Source: Pyrocephalus nanus
Lineage: Eukaryota; Chordata; Aves; Passeriformes; Tyrannidae
Length of the DNA: 64,000 nucleotides
Assembly (NCBI GenBank): GCA_038380795.1
Contig: CM076266.1
Location: forward strand, 36,035,425-36,099,424
Direction: 5' to 3'
Both the position numbers and the translations under genes were made by a program. The notes beneath the pieces were generated by a model. The model had not been told where the DNA came from, made no database searches, and was given only the letters and a program-made list of their open reading frames with translations. Of the stretch, positions 51,547 to 64,000 are shown in pieces. Every line of letters begins with the position of its first letter. Position 1 is the first letter of the stretch.

Positions 51547-53693
51547 GAACAGAGCACAACCCCCCCCCCCACCCTGTCACAACTGCAGCACCTCATTGCA
51601 TGTTTTTTGATTGTTAATGGCTGAGCTTTGACAACCTGTGAGAAAACTCACACTCTCTGAGGCAATGATGGCATGCAGTCTACGGGAGCCACAGCCCCAA
51701 GAATGCCTACTTAATTTATCCCATAAAGGCTTAGAAACAAGAGAAATGGGAGCCATTCAGCCTAGCAAAAATGGCCATGTCCATACATATGTGTGGTAAC
51801 AAGACTGCAAGCATGAACAGTGTCTCAAGAGGTTTTAAATAAATTAGTTGGGGTTTTTTTTGCATATAAGTTCTGAATTAAGTGACAAGTTTGTGAATCT
51901 GAGGGCCAGTGTTGTGCCAATACTCTGGGCAATTACTGATGAGTGAGAACACAAGCCATGCCTAAGTTTGGTTAATTTTAATTTTTTTTTTTAAATTACA
52001 CCATTATTTCATGTCATATAGTGTAAAAGCCGTTTTAGATGTAATTTAATGTACATCTGTAGCCAACAGTTGCAGTACAATTCACTGCTTTATGATAACA
52101 GGCAGCCTAATGATCTTCATGATGAACACAGAGTGAACTACTCTTCTGACATAACTCATTGATGACTTGCTTTTATGGTGGATGTGATGCTTAAGTAGCC
52201 AACTGGAGTACAAAAACTGCCTGTCTTCATGAAGCGCAATTCAGCAACAATTGCAAAATTACCTAGTTTAACAACATGATGTATAACAAGCCTATTTCAG
52301 GAAGTGGTTCGTTAAAAAAAATAATTGAAAGTTTGTTTATTTATTTAAGATTTCTAAGCATGTTCCTTCAGAGCCCCACAAAACAAGAAACTTGAATTTT
52401 ATAGATTTTCTTCATACCTCAGAAAGCATTCAGGTGAGTCTCTGTATAGTTAGATCTACTCAGAGGTAAAAAAAGCACAGATATTTCAAATCAGTAGTTT
52501 AAAATATTCAATTTCCAAATGCACTTTGTTGAAAATATTATAATCTCAGTAATTTGTTCTTTTCCAAGGCTTAACCTGTGGTTTTAGAGATATAAAATGC
52601 AGGCACAGAACAGCAAATAAGTTATAAATGCAACATAAATATCAAATTATCCTTATGTTTATAAACATCTTTATCACAAAAATATTTAGGGTTTTCTTTG
52701 AAAAAAATACCTGAAACTGAAATAATAAACAAGATCACTAATTTCTGCAAACACACACAAAACTCCTCATATTATGCATAATTTACCAATGTACATCTGC
52801 CAACTCATTCCAGAACATAAAGTGCAGCATTGTAAGAGGCTAAGCAAGATTTTGTGTGAACGAGTCAGTGGAAAAAAGGAAGGAAAATAGCAGGTAACTC
52901 AAATCAGCAATGTTTCATCTTTGTTACACAAAATTTAGCATTTCTTTCAAAAGTTACATGCAGTTAAAGGCAGACTGAGAGTCTTCTTTGGAAGAGGGTG
53001 GGCGAAAAAAGGGAGAAAGGGGAGCAAAAGAGAGAAGGTGGTGCAGGAAAGGCATTTCACCATTAGGAGCCATGTCCTAGAAGACAGGAGCTCTATGTCC
53101 TCAGTGCACCTTCTCTCAGCCTAATTCTCCTGGAATCAACAACTCAGCAGAAGAATCTGCTGACAGCCACCACTCAGCCTCGTTCCTCCAGCCAAGCATC
53201 TCCATTCTCCCTAGTCAGTACCTTTTAATTTGCCATTACTAGAGGACTCTTACTAACACAGTGACCCAGATTCACTAAAAGGCACGTAAACTTTGTAATG
53301 CTTTAGCACAGCAGTCCAAAGCTTCCAGAGCATGTGAAAGCCAAAACAAGAAATAAACTCTCCAAGTAATTAGCAGTTCAGCTGACAGGATCCCAAGCAC
53401 TTCAGAAATGGCACACGTTAAATCACGCTGTGTACAATAGTTTCTGAATGGAACTGTAGCCACTGTTTAACTGTACACAGCACCAAGCAGTTCTATTTAA
53501 GACAAAGCAGAGTCCTCTGAAATAACAACCATTTGGGAGGAGACAAAACATCAGCTATTTGGAAAACACAGGGCCTCCTACTTGTTGTGAATCACTATAT
53601 TTGTGCTCAGCATTTAAATATTTCTCCAAATTGGTATTCACGACATATCTGTTGTTAGCAGACATTCTTTAAGAGAAACTTATTTTTCCAATG

Positions 53694-54060
53694 TGTGGTA
53701 GGTTGACCCCAGCCAGACCCAGTTACACAATGTTATAAATAACAATGAGAAGGAAAGAAAAATATGAAGATTAGTTGCACAAATAACAATTCTTCCTCCT
53801 TTTTTTTTTTTTTCTCCTCATCTTTGTTTTTACTAAAGGAATGCTGTGCTTAAAGGAATATGGACACAGGGGCAAGTCTTAGCTCAATAGTCAAAAACTA
53901 CCTATATTATTTCAGACGGGAAAATTGCATGGTTCATGATACACTTAAACCAATTCCTTCTTCAAAATATTAATTTTCTGTCCTGTCTCTTCCTCCTCCT
54001 GTCCCAGCTGCATCTCCATTCTCTCCACTCCAGCTCCTCAGGCCCTCATTAGCATCTGTC
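53694..54060. mobile_element. Possible degraded avian ERV LTR
   Basis: TGTGGTAGGTTGACC at 53694-53708 equals the start of a common bird LTR as I remember it. A T14 tract and pyrimidine-rich sequence (ctgtctcttcctcctcctgt) follow at positions that would suit a decayed LTR. No target-site duplication or matching 3' terminus was found, and the right end is arbitrary. Confidence 0.3.
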
Positions 54061-54861
54061 TGAACACAGTAAATTAATTTACCTCACTACCTCAGGAAAC
54101 AAAAAATCTATTTTCTTCCAAATTAGTCCTGCAGTTTTAGTAGGCTGAAACAATTTGCCATTTGATCAGCTAAGTATCAGAGCTGGTTCAAAATAACCAC
54201 TAGAAACAGGGAACTGATTAAAAATGGGAGGAAAGAAAAGAATCACTCATTTTTATCAAGAAATTAATTCAATTAAAATGAATGCAGTTGAAACTGTTCT
54301 GTTGATCTTACATGACCTGACAAGAGATCTTTATCATTAGGTTAGTGGTAGACTTTACAGTGCTGGGTTAACACCTGGATTTAAAGGTCTTTTCCAACAC
54401 ATTTTCCTTTTCTATTAGGGAAAACAAAATCTCCCATCTTGGTCCACCTCATAGAATGTACATCAACAATTTCATAAAACATAATAAACGTAACGGCAAG
54501 ATACTGGTAACTGCCAACAGCATAAAATAACAGAATTAGGGTTCTCAGGTTCTTGGGCCCATTTGGTTCTGCCTCATTTCAAGAAAACAGACACCAGAAA
54601 ATTCACGACTATGATATGACAGTATTACTTCCACACTACATATTAGAAAGGGCAGCGAAAAATGGTAGCCTTTGTTGGTCTTGCTGCTTTTATAGTAGGC
54701 AATTTAATTCAAAGACTGTGATGAGCAAGGAAATAACAGGCTATGGTTTTGTAAATACAGTATAGACTAAGGCTTTCTTTGAGACTCTTCTGTTTATTTA
54801 GTCATTTGATCAGTTTACCAAGAGTATAAAGAAACCATTATTAAATTTTTTGTATGTTGGT

Positions 54862-55640
54862 GAATCACAGAATATGCCGATTTGGAAGGGACCCACAAAG
54901 ATTATCGAGTCCAACCCTTAGCCCTGCACAGGACCACCTCCAAGAGTGCCTGAGAGTATTATCCAAATGTTTCTTGAACTCTTCAGGCTTCCCTGGGAAG
55001 CCTGTTCCTGTGCCCAACTACTCTCTGGGTGAAGAACCTTTTTCTAATATCCAACCTAAACCTCCCCTGATACAACTTCAGGCCATTCCTTGGGTTCTGT
55101 CACTGCTCACCACAGAGAAGAGATCAGTGCCTGTCCCTCCTCTTCCCCTCATGAGGAAGCTGTAACTGCAATAAGGTCTCTCCTCAGTCTTCTCTTCTTG
55201 AGGCTGAACAGACCAAGTGTCCTCAGCCACTCCTCATACAGCTTCCCCTCAAGGCTCCTGACCATCTTCATTGCCCTCCTTTGGACTCTCTCCAACAGCT
55301 TAATGTCTTCGTTATATTGTGGTGCCCAAAACTGCACACAGTGTTCAAGGTGAAGCCGTCCCAGGTCAGAGCAGAGCAGGACAATCCCCTCCCTCGCCCC
55401 ACTTGCTTGATGCCCCTTCAGACATGATTGGCCCTCCTGGCTGCCAGGGCACTGCTGACTCAGAGTCAACTTGCCCTCAACCAGGACCCCCAGGCCCCTT
55501 TCCGTGGCAATGCTTTCCAGCATCTCATTCCCCAACATGTACAAACATCGAGAGTTGCCACATCCCAGGTGCACTTCGCCTTGTTGAACTTCATATAGTT
55601 GGTGATTTCCCAGTCCTCTAATCTGTCGAATTCTCTGATG
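54862..55640 (-). mobile_element. CR1 LINE fragment with ORF2 C-terminal remnant
   Basis: The left end is a CR1 3' end in reverse (gaatcacagaatatgccgat, then 'ttggaagggacccacaaag'). The right part holds a minus-strand open frame of 141 codons (55149-55574), listed separately. It is about 780 bp and 5'-truncated. Confidence 0.85.
55149..55574 (-). pseudogene. CR1 ORF2 C-terminal remnant, 141 codons open
   Basis: The frame contains EHCVQFWAPQYNEDIKLLERV, trimmed here to VQFWAPQYNEDIKLLERVQR, followed by LGLFSLKKRRLRRDLI. This is the conserved segment after the reverse transcriptase in avian CR1 ORF2 (family pattern HLEYCVQFWAP and LFSLEKRRLRGDLI). RT and endonuclease are absent, so it is a fragment. 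The unbroken frame suggests relatively recent insertion compared with the other copies. Confidence 0.8.
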
Positions 55641-56059
55641 AATTCTTAAATATCCTTAGGTCCTTCAACATTCAAGTACTCCCCTGTATGTCACAGGGGA
55701 GCTTTCCCTGATCCTCTTCTACAATCCACTTCTTCCATCAAGACACCCAAGATACCCAAGACATCCACATGCATGATGCTGCTTGGTCCCTTCTCATTCA
55801 GCTCTTACAGAAATCCACTCCACAATTTTTTCCAAAGAAAGGAAACAATCTCATATTGCTTATTCTACTGAAAATAATAAAGGAGCTGTAACTACTTTTA
55901 CTATGCTTGATGTTGACCTAAATTTTAAAAAGTCCAGAGTAACTAAGGCTTCTCCACTCTGCAGTTTCACGATGCTACGTTTCATGCTGCCTTCTAGCAG
56001 CAACTACTACAACTTACAGAAACACAAGTATGTTTACAAAGCAATGCACATAATGAGAG

Positions 56060-56184
56060 AACTTCAAGGCCAGGCTGGATGGGGCAACCTGGTCTAGTGG
56101 AAGGTATCCCTGGCCATGACAGAGGGGTTGAAACTAGATGATCCTTAAAAGCTCCCTTCTAATGCACAACATTCTAGTATTCTC
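56060..56184 (+). repeat. CR1 LINE, 3' end fragment
   Basis: The sequence reads ggccaggctggatggggcaa, then 'cctggtctagtggaaggtatccctgg', 'gaaactagatgatccttaaa' and an ATTCTAGTATTCT end, a decayed ATTCTATG repeat. About 125 bp. A 22-bp palindrome lies 70 bp beyond its 3' end. Confidence 0.88.
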
Positions 56185-56254
56185 TAATTTTATACTATAA
56201 TTTTATAATACAATTACGTTATACTATACACATTATAATCATATATCAATATGC

Positions 56255-56276
56255 TATCTACTATATATAGTAGATA
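56255..56276. repeat. Perfect 22-bp AT-rich palindrome
   Basis: The half-sequence tatctactata is followed directly by its reverse complement with no spacer. It sits in a strongly AT-rich patch (56180-56310) just past a CR1 3' end. Confidence 0.9.
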
Positions 56277-59200
56277 ATATATCTGAATATTACAATACAG
56301 TACCAAAAATGAAATACAAATACCATTGAGGCATTCTTTCATATGTACTTATGTCTGCATATTTATGAAATCAAAATGAAGTGGCATTTGGTTTCAGGGG
56401 TTAATTTACAACACAGATGAGCAGGGGAAAGGGGAAAAACAGTCTGATTTCAAAAGAAAATAAATAAGAAGCATTTAAGGAAACTACCCAGACTGCTGTG
56501 AGCACTGAGAGAGCCAAAGCCTGAGTTACGCTTGGCATGAACATCTCAGTTCTTAGTCTTTCTGAGTCAATTACAGTTCAGGCTTCTGGGTAGCATTTCC
56601 AATGGAGCAAAAGAGGTATCTCGTTTTTCAAACTCAATAAAAGCAAAACATGCATATCTTAGATCAAAACAACCAATATTTTAACCAAATTCATATAAAC
56701 TACAATAATTATTTATGAAAACCAACAGTTAATATGTACTGTTTAGTCTTAAACTGAGAAAACTGCACTGACAGAAAGTTATTAAAAATTACTTGGTGCC
56801 ACGAAAAGAATTTCAGCCCTAAGTAAGTAGAAAGTATTTCAGACTCCTAATTTCTCATGTACTTAAGAAATTATATCTAACCTATGCCAAACAGACCATT
56901 TTAACTATTATAAATTCCTGTTTATTAAAACCAATTATTTTTCAGCCATCAATTATCAGAAAAAGTAATAGTAGTTACATATGCTTTCAGCTTGAACAAT
57001 AACTGATGATGACAAAGCTGACACTCTCCATAAAGGTACTGAAGGATTTGAACATGTAAATTGGCTCAACAGGTTTCACTGTGGCTCAGGAGTGAAGAAG
57101 GCTCTAAGTCTTCACTGCCATCCCTAAAACCACAAGATGCTCTTCCTGCATACATGCACATCCATTTAAGCTCTCAGCATTTTCATTTTCAGTTCTACAA
57201 TAACGTTTTAAATACCCAAACGTTATAGCTACGATGCACTTTCATGAGCATTTTAATCAAGAAGTCCTATCAACAAGACTTAATAAGCAGAATATCACAG
57301 CAATCAGTCTGAAGTTGAATATAAGATTTTTTTCAAGTGTTCATAGCTGCATGTCAGTCCCACTGTTAGAAAGCACAGCATTTTTCCATTTCTTGTTTCA
57401 GTCATAAACAACAATATTACTGAATTGGTAAAATAAGTAAGACAGCTGTCAGGCTTTAAAGCAAAAATACAGCATGTGGGTGATTTCAAAATATAACAGA
57501 ATAGATGCATTTAAGATTTTTGTAATTTCAGATGCAGGTCTGCAGACAGCTGCTTCACTTCTCCAGCATCACAGAGGAAAGATAAGCCAATGGCAAGACC
57601 AGCAAGAGGGGAAAGTGAGCACTGGCTCAAGCCTCCCTACCCTTTTCCCACTCCTGTTGGTAAAGCCTTCCCAGCAGCTTTTCCGGAATTTCCCATAAAT
57701 CTAAACTGTTGGTTTTGGTTTGGTTTGGTTGGTTGTTTTTTTTATCAACATTCCTACCTAACAGGCCGAGACACTCTGCTATTTGATTCACAACAAACCA
57801 CCTGACAAAAACAAGCCTGTAAAGCATCTTAGAATGTTGTTATAGGTATGTACTCACTCCATGAAGTTACATGTATTTAAATACTAAAAAACCCCAAATG
57901 ACATCTCTTTCCATGCAGGCAACATTCATATTTTTTCCATGCTGCAAATGTAGCTAACAAATGAAAATAATTGTTTTTGTTATGAATGACTAATGTAGTT
58001 GGAAAGCAGAAGAGTACGTTATCTCTCTTCTACTGTGAGAAATATGATAAATACATAATAATCCCTTAACTGTCAACAACTCTTGCTCACAAAAAATAAA
58101 CAGCAGATTGACCATGAATGTGTTATATAATTTAAAGGACTGGCTTTTTCACACATTTTTACAGGGCATCCCACCCAACCTCTCAGCACAAGGTTACTAC
58201 TAAATCACACATCTTCCTTTCACTGATGTCGCAAAATGTTCACCTCCACCTGTACTGTCAATTCATGTGTTTTGTTCAAATTTCAGTCCAAATGTCATCA
58301 TCTCTCTTGGAAAGTTCCTGGTATTCTTTTGTGTTCTTTCCTGTCGCTAGGTGTTTTCCAGAGAACAACATGGAAGTAAAAATATCACCTAAAGGTTATT
58401 TTATCCAAGTCAAACTTTCATGCTTAAGAGTAATAAAACATAAAAGGTTTTTTTCATTCTAAAACTATCATTACCTCTGCCCTGAAGCTTTCTATTCATC
58501 AACTGATCTGCTTTATTCTAGTGATTGATGAACAGTGTCTTCATATTTGCTTCTTGACTAATGGTAATTGGACGAACAAATTTCACAAGATAACTTCACA
58601 AGCTGAATTGTTCTCCTTTTGTGGTTTGAAGTAAGTCCCTTTTTGTCAATTAGGAGAGTGATTATTATCAATGGTCAATGCCATGAAGAGTTCATGTACA
58701 TAATTCAGTATTAAATTATGTTAAAAAGTTTGAATTTTTAAAAACCTCCTACTTCCTAAACAAATACTATCTTGCAGTATCTTCTTTGAGTTGCTACTTC
58801 ATCCTGATTATTTAGATGGCCATTATAATTAAACAGTGATAACTAGCTGTTGAATTTCAAGCAGACCAACTCTTATGAATTTGATAAAAAAATACTTATT
58901 AGGTTATCACTGCTCAGCGATCACACAGGCAGAGAAGATGTGAGTACCCAAGTACCTTTGCTAACATAAGGCTGCTTCTGACTTGCTTTCCTGGTTGATT
59001 TTCAGATGTATGTAATTTACAGTTGTCAAAAAAGTATGGGAAATTCTCATCCTGAATGCTACATCCTTCTCCCCCTTAACTCTGTTCTTTAATTATTCAT
59101 AACCGTTACAAGCACTTAGGAAAGAACAGTGAATTATAAATATTTAATACAAGATGCCTGTAATAGAAAGACATGAGAGAGCCTACAAAAATCAAATAGT

Positions 59201-62200
59201 ATAAAGTACTTGTTTATCCTAAGTAAAATGCTAAGCAAGGCATATGATCTTTGTATTTATATAAGCGTTCATACCTTTGACAAACCAAACCTAATAAATC
59301 AATCGTCTGTATGCTTTACCAAATAATCACAACTAAACAAATAAAAATTAACAGGTATATCAGTTTTCTCTAGACTTTTAGTATTTTAAAGGGATCTATT
59401 TTGAGACAAGCTTGCCTTGTAAAGAATGCTGAATAAGCATCACTACTGGACATTACAGTTTGAAGATGTTAAAGGATGCAAGAGTCAAGAGCAAATATGC
59501 TGAAGACAATTTCTGAATTCCCAACCACAACAGCATAATCTTAGCAAGTAGTTGCTAAGAAATTCTCAGTACATATGAGAATTATAGCATTTGGGGTGGT
59601 AAGAAAGTATGCAAGAATTTAAAATACTGTAAAACAAGGTGTACAACCCTTCTAGATATGGAGGAAGGCTATGAATATAGTGTGCACTCAAACTGTGGTA
59701 TAATACGGCAGGTAAAAATAATCCTACTTTTAATTTTCATAGCTCACTGTATTTAACACGTAGTATGGGCAATAATGAAAAAGGGTGCTGCTACCCCTGT
59801 CCTTTGAAACCAGGTCAGTGTCCCACCACAAAGGCTCATTCGTCTAAACCAACAAGAAAAAAATGTGCATGCCTGGAATGGTCAAGAAAAAGGCTGCAGA
59901 AAAGTTTAGCTAATACTTAGAAATTATATTAATTTTCCTTATCTCAACCTTATAGCCATCCACCATGTTAACTCACAGTGATTAAATGACTTCATGGGGA
60001 GAAATTTTGTTCTTGTTCGGTGCAGTAGAGAGACAGAAACTAAAACTGGTCCACCATAGTCAACCCCTTCACTCTCCCAGCCTTCTACATTCAACGGCTT
60101 ATTCTCTATTTTGTTAAAATTACTGATTTAACAAAACTTTTCAAATACATTTTATGGTTTTAATAGTTCATATTTTATTATTTATAAATTATTTGAACAT
60201 TCACCTTTAACATGGAAACCTTTGAGCCATGGGTTTTTTTTCTTTTCCTTATACTGTTAATCAGAACTGAAGATGTATCACAGGAACCACTTTTGTACAT
60301 ACAGCATGTAGATAGCATAATCAGATGTGGAGGTGCAGAGTATATTTAGATTGTAATTGAAATTTTGGCTGTACAGTGGACAGTAACGTAAAGAAAATCC
60401 CAGCTGTAAATGACACCAGTGTACCAGAAAAGTACTAGAATGGACACAGTTATATTTGGAAATGTGTCTTTTGGTTACTTAGCTTACTCCTCCCAGTAGT
60501 TGGATTACACCAGCAAAATAAGCCTCCTGTTAGAATCTGTGTGGTCCCCAAAAATAGATCTGGCCCTCATGTCACCTGTACCAATAAATCTAGTAAAAAG
60601 CAGACAAGCCTTCGGTATTAATACTAACACTTGAACCCTGAAAATAAAGACAAGCATTCAAATGCCATAATGAAATCTGAAGGAAGAACATTTTGTATAT
60701 TAAATAGCTCTCAGAATAGTTTATCTGATAGAGAGGCTAAAATACTAAATCTTTAACTTTTTTCAAAGCCAAAGAAATTATCAGACTTTTTTTAAAAAAA
60801 GAAATACACTGACATTAGAATTTAAAACTCTTGCCTTTTTTTTTCTTTAAAAATAGACTGTATGTAAAACATTTAAAAAGCAGGTCTTTAACCAACTTGG
60901 ATTTCTAAGAAATGTTGTAAATTTATGCTGCAACATGACTCGCTCTGTTGGACTCAACAGAACTTAAGTTTGAAATGACAGAGGAGCCAAAGGGAAGCAT
61001 AAGAAGTGAGGGGAAGCAGATGTGCCATTAGCAAAATAGAAGACTTGGAAGATTTACATTTCTGTACTAGGTCAGAGTAGAAAGAATACATCTAAAAGAA
61101 AATAATTTGCTGAATTAATTTGACTCAATGGCTAATTGAAAAGTTAACAAAAATATTAAATTATTTGAATACTGCATTTTGCATATATGTATATTTGAAT
61201 ATAGAATTCATTATCTATTATCCACTTTGAATCCTGAACTAAAAATAGTTACCTTATAATTGGAAATGCTATAAATCAACAAATTCTCTGGGGTACAAAG
61301 TTAACTGAATACAGCTAAAGCAATCTGGCAGTATTAGTGGAACTGTCTTATTTGTAGCAACTTGTTGCTGGCCAATTTTCCGTATAATTGGATTTTAAGT
61401 GTCAGTATAGTTCAGTAGGAAAGAACAAACAATAACTGGTAAAACTATTTCACTGATCTTTGATAACTTCTCATTCAATACATGTTGAATTCTTATTTCA
61501 GTAACTTGCTTTATGCTGCAACTCTATTTCAATCCTTTAACAAAGTGTAAACTAGCTATTTGAACTTGTAGAAATAGGAAAGTAACTTTTTAATAGAAAA
61601 GTGCAAAAATTTACAAATTTGGAAAATCAACAACAATTTGGTTCTAGCCCATTGCACCAGATAATTTACTTTAGCATTTTTTAAGAACAGTAGTTGCACA
61701 CATTCCATCATAAAGGATAAATTATGGTCTCAGTAATTTATTATAAATATCTTTCATTTAAATACCCATCATCTTCTGCCAGTCCCATCCAGAACAATAT
61801 TATTTTCAGAATGTTAAGGAACTCAAACCTCTAGATATCTATGTTAAATTATCTGCTCTCAAATACAGCAGAAATATCCCAGTTTACATAGAACCTTCTC
61901 CCTACCACAGTATTTGCACACTTCTCACAATGGCCTTTAGTTACAATGAAAACTATTTCTTAAAAGATTTATGAGAAGGAAGGAAATCATGGCAGAGTAA
62001 GCTTCGTGATGATAAAAGTGATTGAGATAGAAGCAGGCTGTTTCCAGGGCTACCAGTGAACTGTATATTATGTTTTAGATGGTTTCCTAGGAAAATAATC
62101 CTAGGGAATCACATCATCTATCTCTCATGCATTTTTTTCTCCAAACTTTAAAACTCACTCCTTGATTTCAAATAATTCTGCAAAAACAAAAGATCTAAAG

Positions 62201-62520
62201 ACAACAAGGCTTTCCAAAACCAGGAAGTTCAGAAGAAAAGAAGAATCAATAAAATTCAGATTATAAACAAAGCACATACCAGAAAGTTCACACCTCCTTC
62301 ATCTCCAAATCAACCAAGAAGACACTGTCCTACAGGAGTTCTCATGTCATTAACCTTGTGGCAGACACAGCTGGGTTCCAAGAAAAGCAAATATCCTGCT
62401 TCTTTCCACAATGTCCTGACTCCCAGAGGGGAGTAAAATTTTAGCCCAAAGTACAATTTTTTCCTTCATTTTTTTTCATTCTGGCTTCACTGAAATGAAA
62501 CAGATATACAGCACTGAGAT

Positions 62521-62778
62521 CTAAACATCTGAACGCTTTACTGCCTCTGCTACGATTTCCTCAGCAGACATCAAGGTACTGCCAAGATCTCCCGAGGGCT
62601 CAATAAGAAAAACAAAAGCTTGTTGTCTAACATTATCAGTCAAACCCTGCTCCAAGAAGGTCAGGTGTAGAGTACCTGCCTCTTCAAAGACTACACTCTT
62701 GCTTATCTCCTCTAGGCAAGACACCACAGAGAGGCTTATCTCATCAGAGCATGACCTCATGTCTTCACACAGAAGTTC
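62521..62778 (-). other. Unrecognised open frame behind a good splice acceptor
   Basis: On the minus strand, ctgttctctctcaaaattgccag ends at 62779, a credible polypyrimidine tract plus AG. An 85-codon frame then runs to TAG at 62521. It contains SVVSCLEEISKSVVFEEAGT and EQGLTDNVRQQAFVFLIEPS, which look protein-like but which I do not recognise. No polyadenylation signal was seen just after the stop. It could be an alternative or cryptic exon of PLCL2 intron 1, a fossil, or chance. Confidence 0.2.
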
Positions 62779-63577
62779 CTGGCAATTTTGAGAGAGAACA
62801 GGAAAGGTTTCAGAGCAGATCTAAACCCGTGTCAAAATCCCTACTGTGGTATTTCTTTCAATGCAGGAAATCCAGGTATTGCCTGAAGTGTTTAAAACCA
62901 GCATTGTACTTACCATTCACCCTCTTTTTCTACCAAGATAGCTGTAAACTGCATCAAAACCAGCCATCCCATTGACCTTAGCAGATACTGACAAGTGCCG
63001 GATGCACACAATAAAGTCACAAAGCTTCCTTTTATGAGCAGGCTTTTGTCTGCATTAGAACACCTGAATTAAACTATAAGATTTCAGAAATTAGTTCTCT
63101 TCAGATTGCCCTAATCCCAAATTATTTCTTTTCTTAGGGGAGATCAGAGCTTTGTAACACTGGAAAATTCTTCTGTACACATTGCTACTGAGGGGCAATG
63201 GGCTTTGAGCTAAAATAATACCAAAAACCTGAGGCATTTCAGGTTTTAGCCTGCCTAGTTGCGACAGCAACGATCTAATGACCAGGTAATTATTATCTGC
63301 ATTAGGTCAGATTTTGGTGAATTGTGCAATGTAACACTATACATTTTTGTAGCTGAACGACAATAGTAAGGAATAGATGACCTGTGTAGAATAAACAGTC
63401 TGTGACTCCATAATAAAGCACAGAGCCGGGAAGATGTCAGGGGCCTTGAAAATGCATGAACAGAATGATACTGGACACCCAAAGGCTTTAACTGTCCATG
63501 ACTGATGGCCAAAGGAATGCAACCTTGGAAAGTGTGTAAGAACAGTTTTAAAGTGTAAAAAGAACAAATACAGTACT

Positions 63578-63690
63578 GAACCCCGGGGAACACCACTCCT
63601 GATGGAGTGCCAGCTGGATGTAACTCCGTTCACCACCACCCTTCAGGCCTGGCCAATGATCAGCTAATTCACACATTTTTCTGTCTTAAT
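63578..63690 (-). pseudogene. CR1 reverse-transcriptase fragment
   Basis: The minus strand encodes VVNGVTSSWHSIRSGVPRGS followed by VLYLFF. This matches the CR1 RT segment V.NG..S.W..V.SGVPQGSVLGP.LF. Sequence beyond the motif (lower coordinates) no longer resembles CR1, so only about 110 bp is supported. It may continue a little past 63690. Confidence 0.75.
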
Positions 63691-64000
63691 TAGGAGAGGA
63701 GAGATACCATTCGAGCACATAGTTATGCACTGGTTAATAAAGAAAGCACTGATAAAAGCAGCACTGAAAAGTCCTTCATGATGTGGTACACTACACATAC
63801 CACAGTTTAGTGCTTATTAATGTTGATTATAAACATTCTGAAAAACCTCAAGAGAACATCTTCTATGCTGTTCAAGATTTATGACTTAAGAGTCTACATT
63901 TCTCTCAGAGGTTCTGGTTAATTTATAAGTGATACACGAAATGTAACTCAAAGCAAGCATGATGTTAGACACTTTCCCTATTATAACACTACCAGGTAGC

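Larger units (their letters stand above)
3355..64000 (-). other. PLCL2: PLCL2 gene, 3' part (exons 2-6 and introns), continuing past the right edge
   Basis: This is the gene-level entry. Five minus-strand coding exons join into one frame of 1018 codons before the stop: 829 + 68 + 25 + 1 split codon + 36 + 59. Every junction has GT/AG, and the phases agree. PLCL2 rather than the paralogue PLCL1 is called because the PH region and the whole X/Y/C2 core match what I know of PLCL2, for example the strings SASDCIN, MVEGSEL and [21 protein letters not shown]. Known vertebrate PLCL2 has six exons with a very large intron 1, and the layout here agrees. Exon 1 and the promoter are missing because they lie to the right of 64000. 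The left end is set by a predicted polyadenylation site and is therefore approximate. Confidence 0.95.
47022..64000 (-). other. PLCL2: PLCL2 intron 1, 3' part
   Basis: At least 17 kb, ending in tttactag before exon 2 with a pyrimidine-rich tract (gtttccctccccccttcg) just upstream. It contains a tRNA-derived element near 51.5 kb, a possible LTR near 53.7 kb, CR1 copies at 54862-55640, 56060-56184 and 63578-63690, and a palindrome at 56255-56276. A 131-codon open frame at 49919-50314 (plus strand) has no recognisable similarity. Between elements I see only AT-rich sequence. Confidence 0.9.

Noticed and set aside
1..64000. CRISPR array, operon, phage or other prokaryotic system
   Set aside because: No regularly spaced repeats or dense gene arrangement. 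The window is a spliced vertebrate gene with LINE and LTR repeats.

Overview
The window is vertebrate nuclear DNA, almost certainly from a bird. The evidence is its AT-rich introns, at least seven copies of the avian CR1 LINE with its characteristic 3' end (short repeats related to ATTCTATG), and an avian-type endogenous-retrovirus LTR with a small target-site duplication. The LTR type hints at a non-galliform bird, but that is inference from memory of LTR families. There is nothing prokaryotic or plasmid-like here.

One protein-coding gene explains the window. It is PLCL2 (phospholipase C-like 2, also called PRIP-2), on the minus strand, entering from beyond position 64000 and ending near position 3355. 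Five coding exons are present: exon 2 (44535-47021, most of the protein), exon 3 (40932-41135), exon 4 (25830-25905), exon 5 (12463-12572) and the last coding exon (4278-4457). All junctions follow GT/AG. The phases fit (0, 0, 1, 0), and the joined frame stays open for 1018 residues to a TGA. The first exon, which encodes the roughly 110 N-terminal residues known in the family, lies beyond the window. The protein has PH, EF-hand-like, PLC-X, PLC-Y and C2 domains plus a C-terminal helical tail. A threonine replaces one of the catalytic histidines of active phospholipase C, so this is a catalytically dead scaffold protein.

Region by region: 1 to about 3354 is sequence downstream of the gene with no recognisable gene. 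About 3355-4277 is the inferred 3'UTR. 4458-12462 is intron 5, with one CR1. 12573-25829 is intron 4, with a long rearranged CR1 carrying a reverse-transcriptase fossil, a short CR1 and a solo LTR. 25906-40931 is intron 3, with two CR1s and an older CR1/L3-like fossil. 41136-44534 is intron 2, with a (TA)12 tract. 47022-64000 is the 3' part of intron 1, with a tRNA-derived SINE-like element, a possible second LTR, three CR1s and a perfect 22-bp palindrome.

I found no new biological system. The points most worth checking are the tRNA-like element near 51.5 kb, the older LINE fossil at about 34.9-35.8 kb, and an open frame behind a good splice acceptor near 62.5-62.8 kb.
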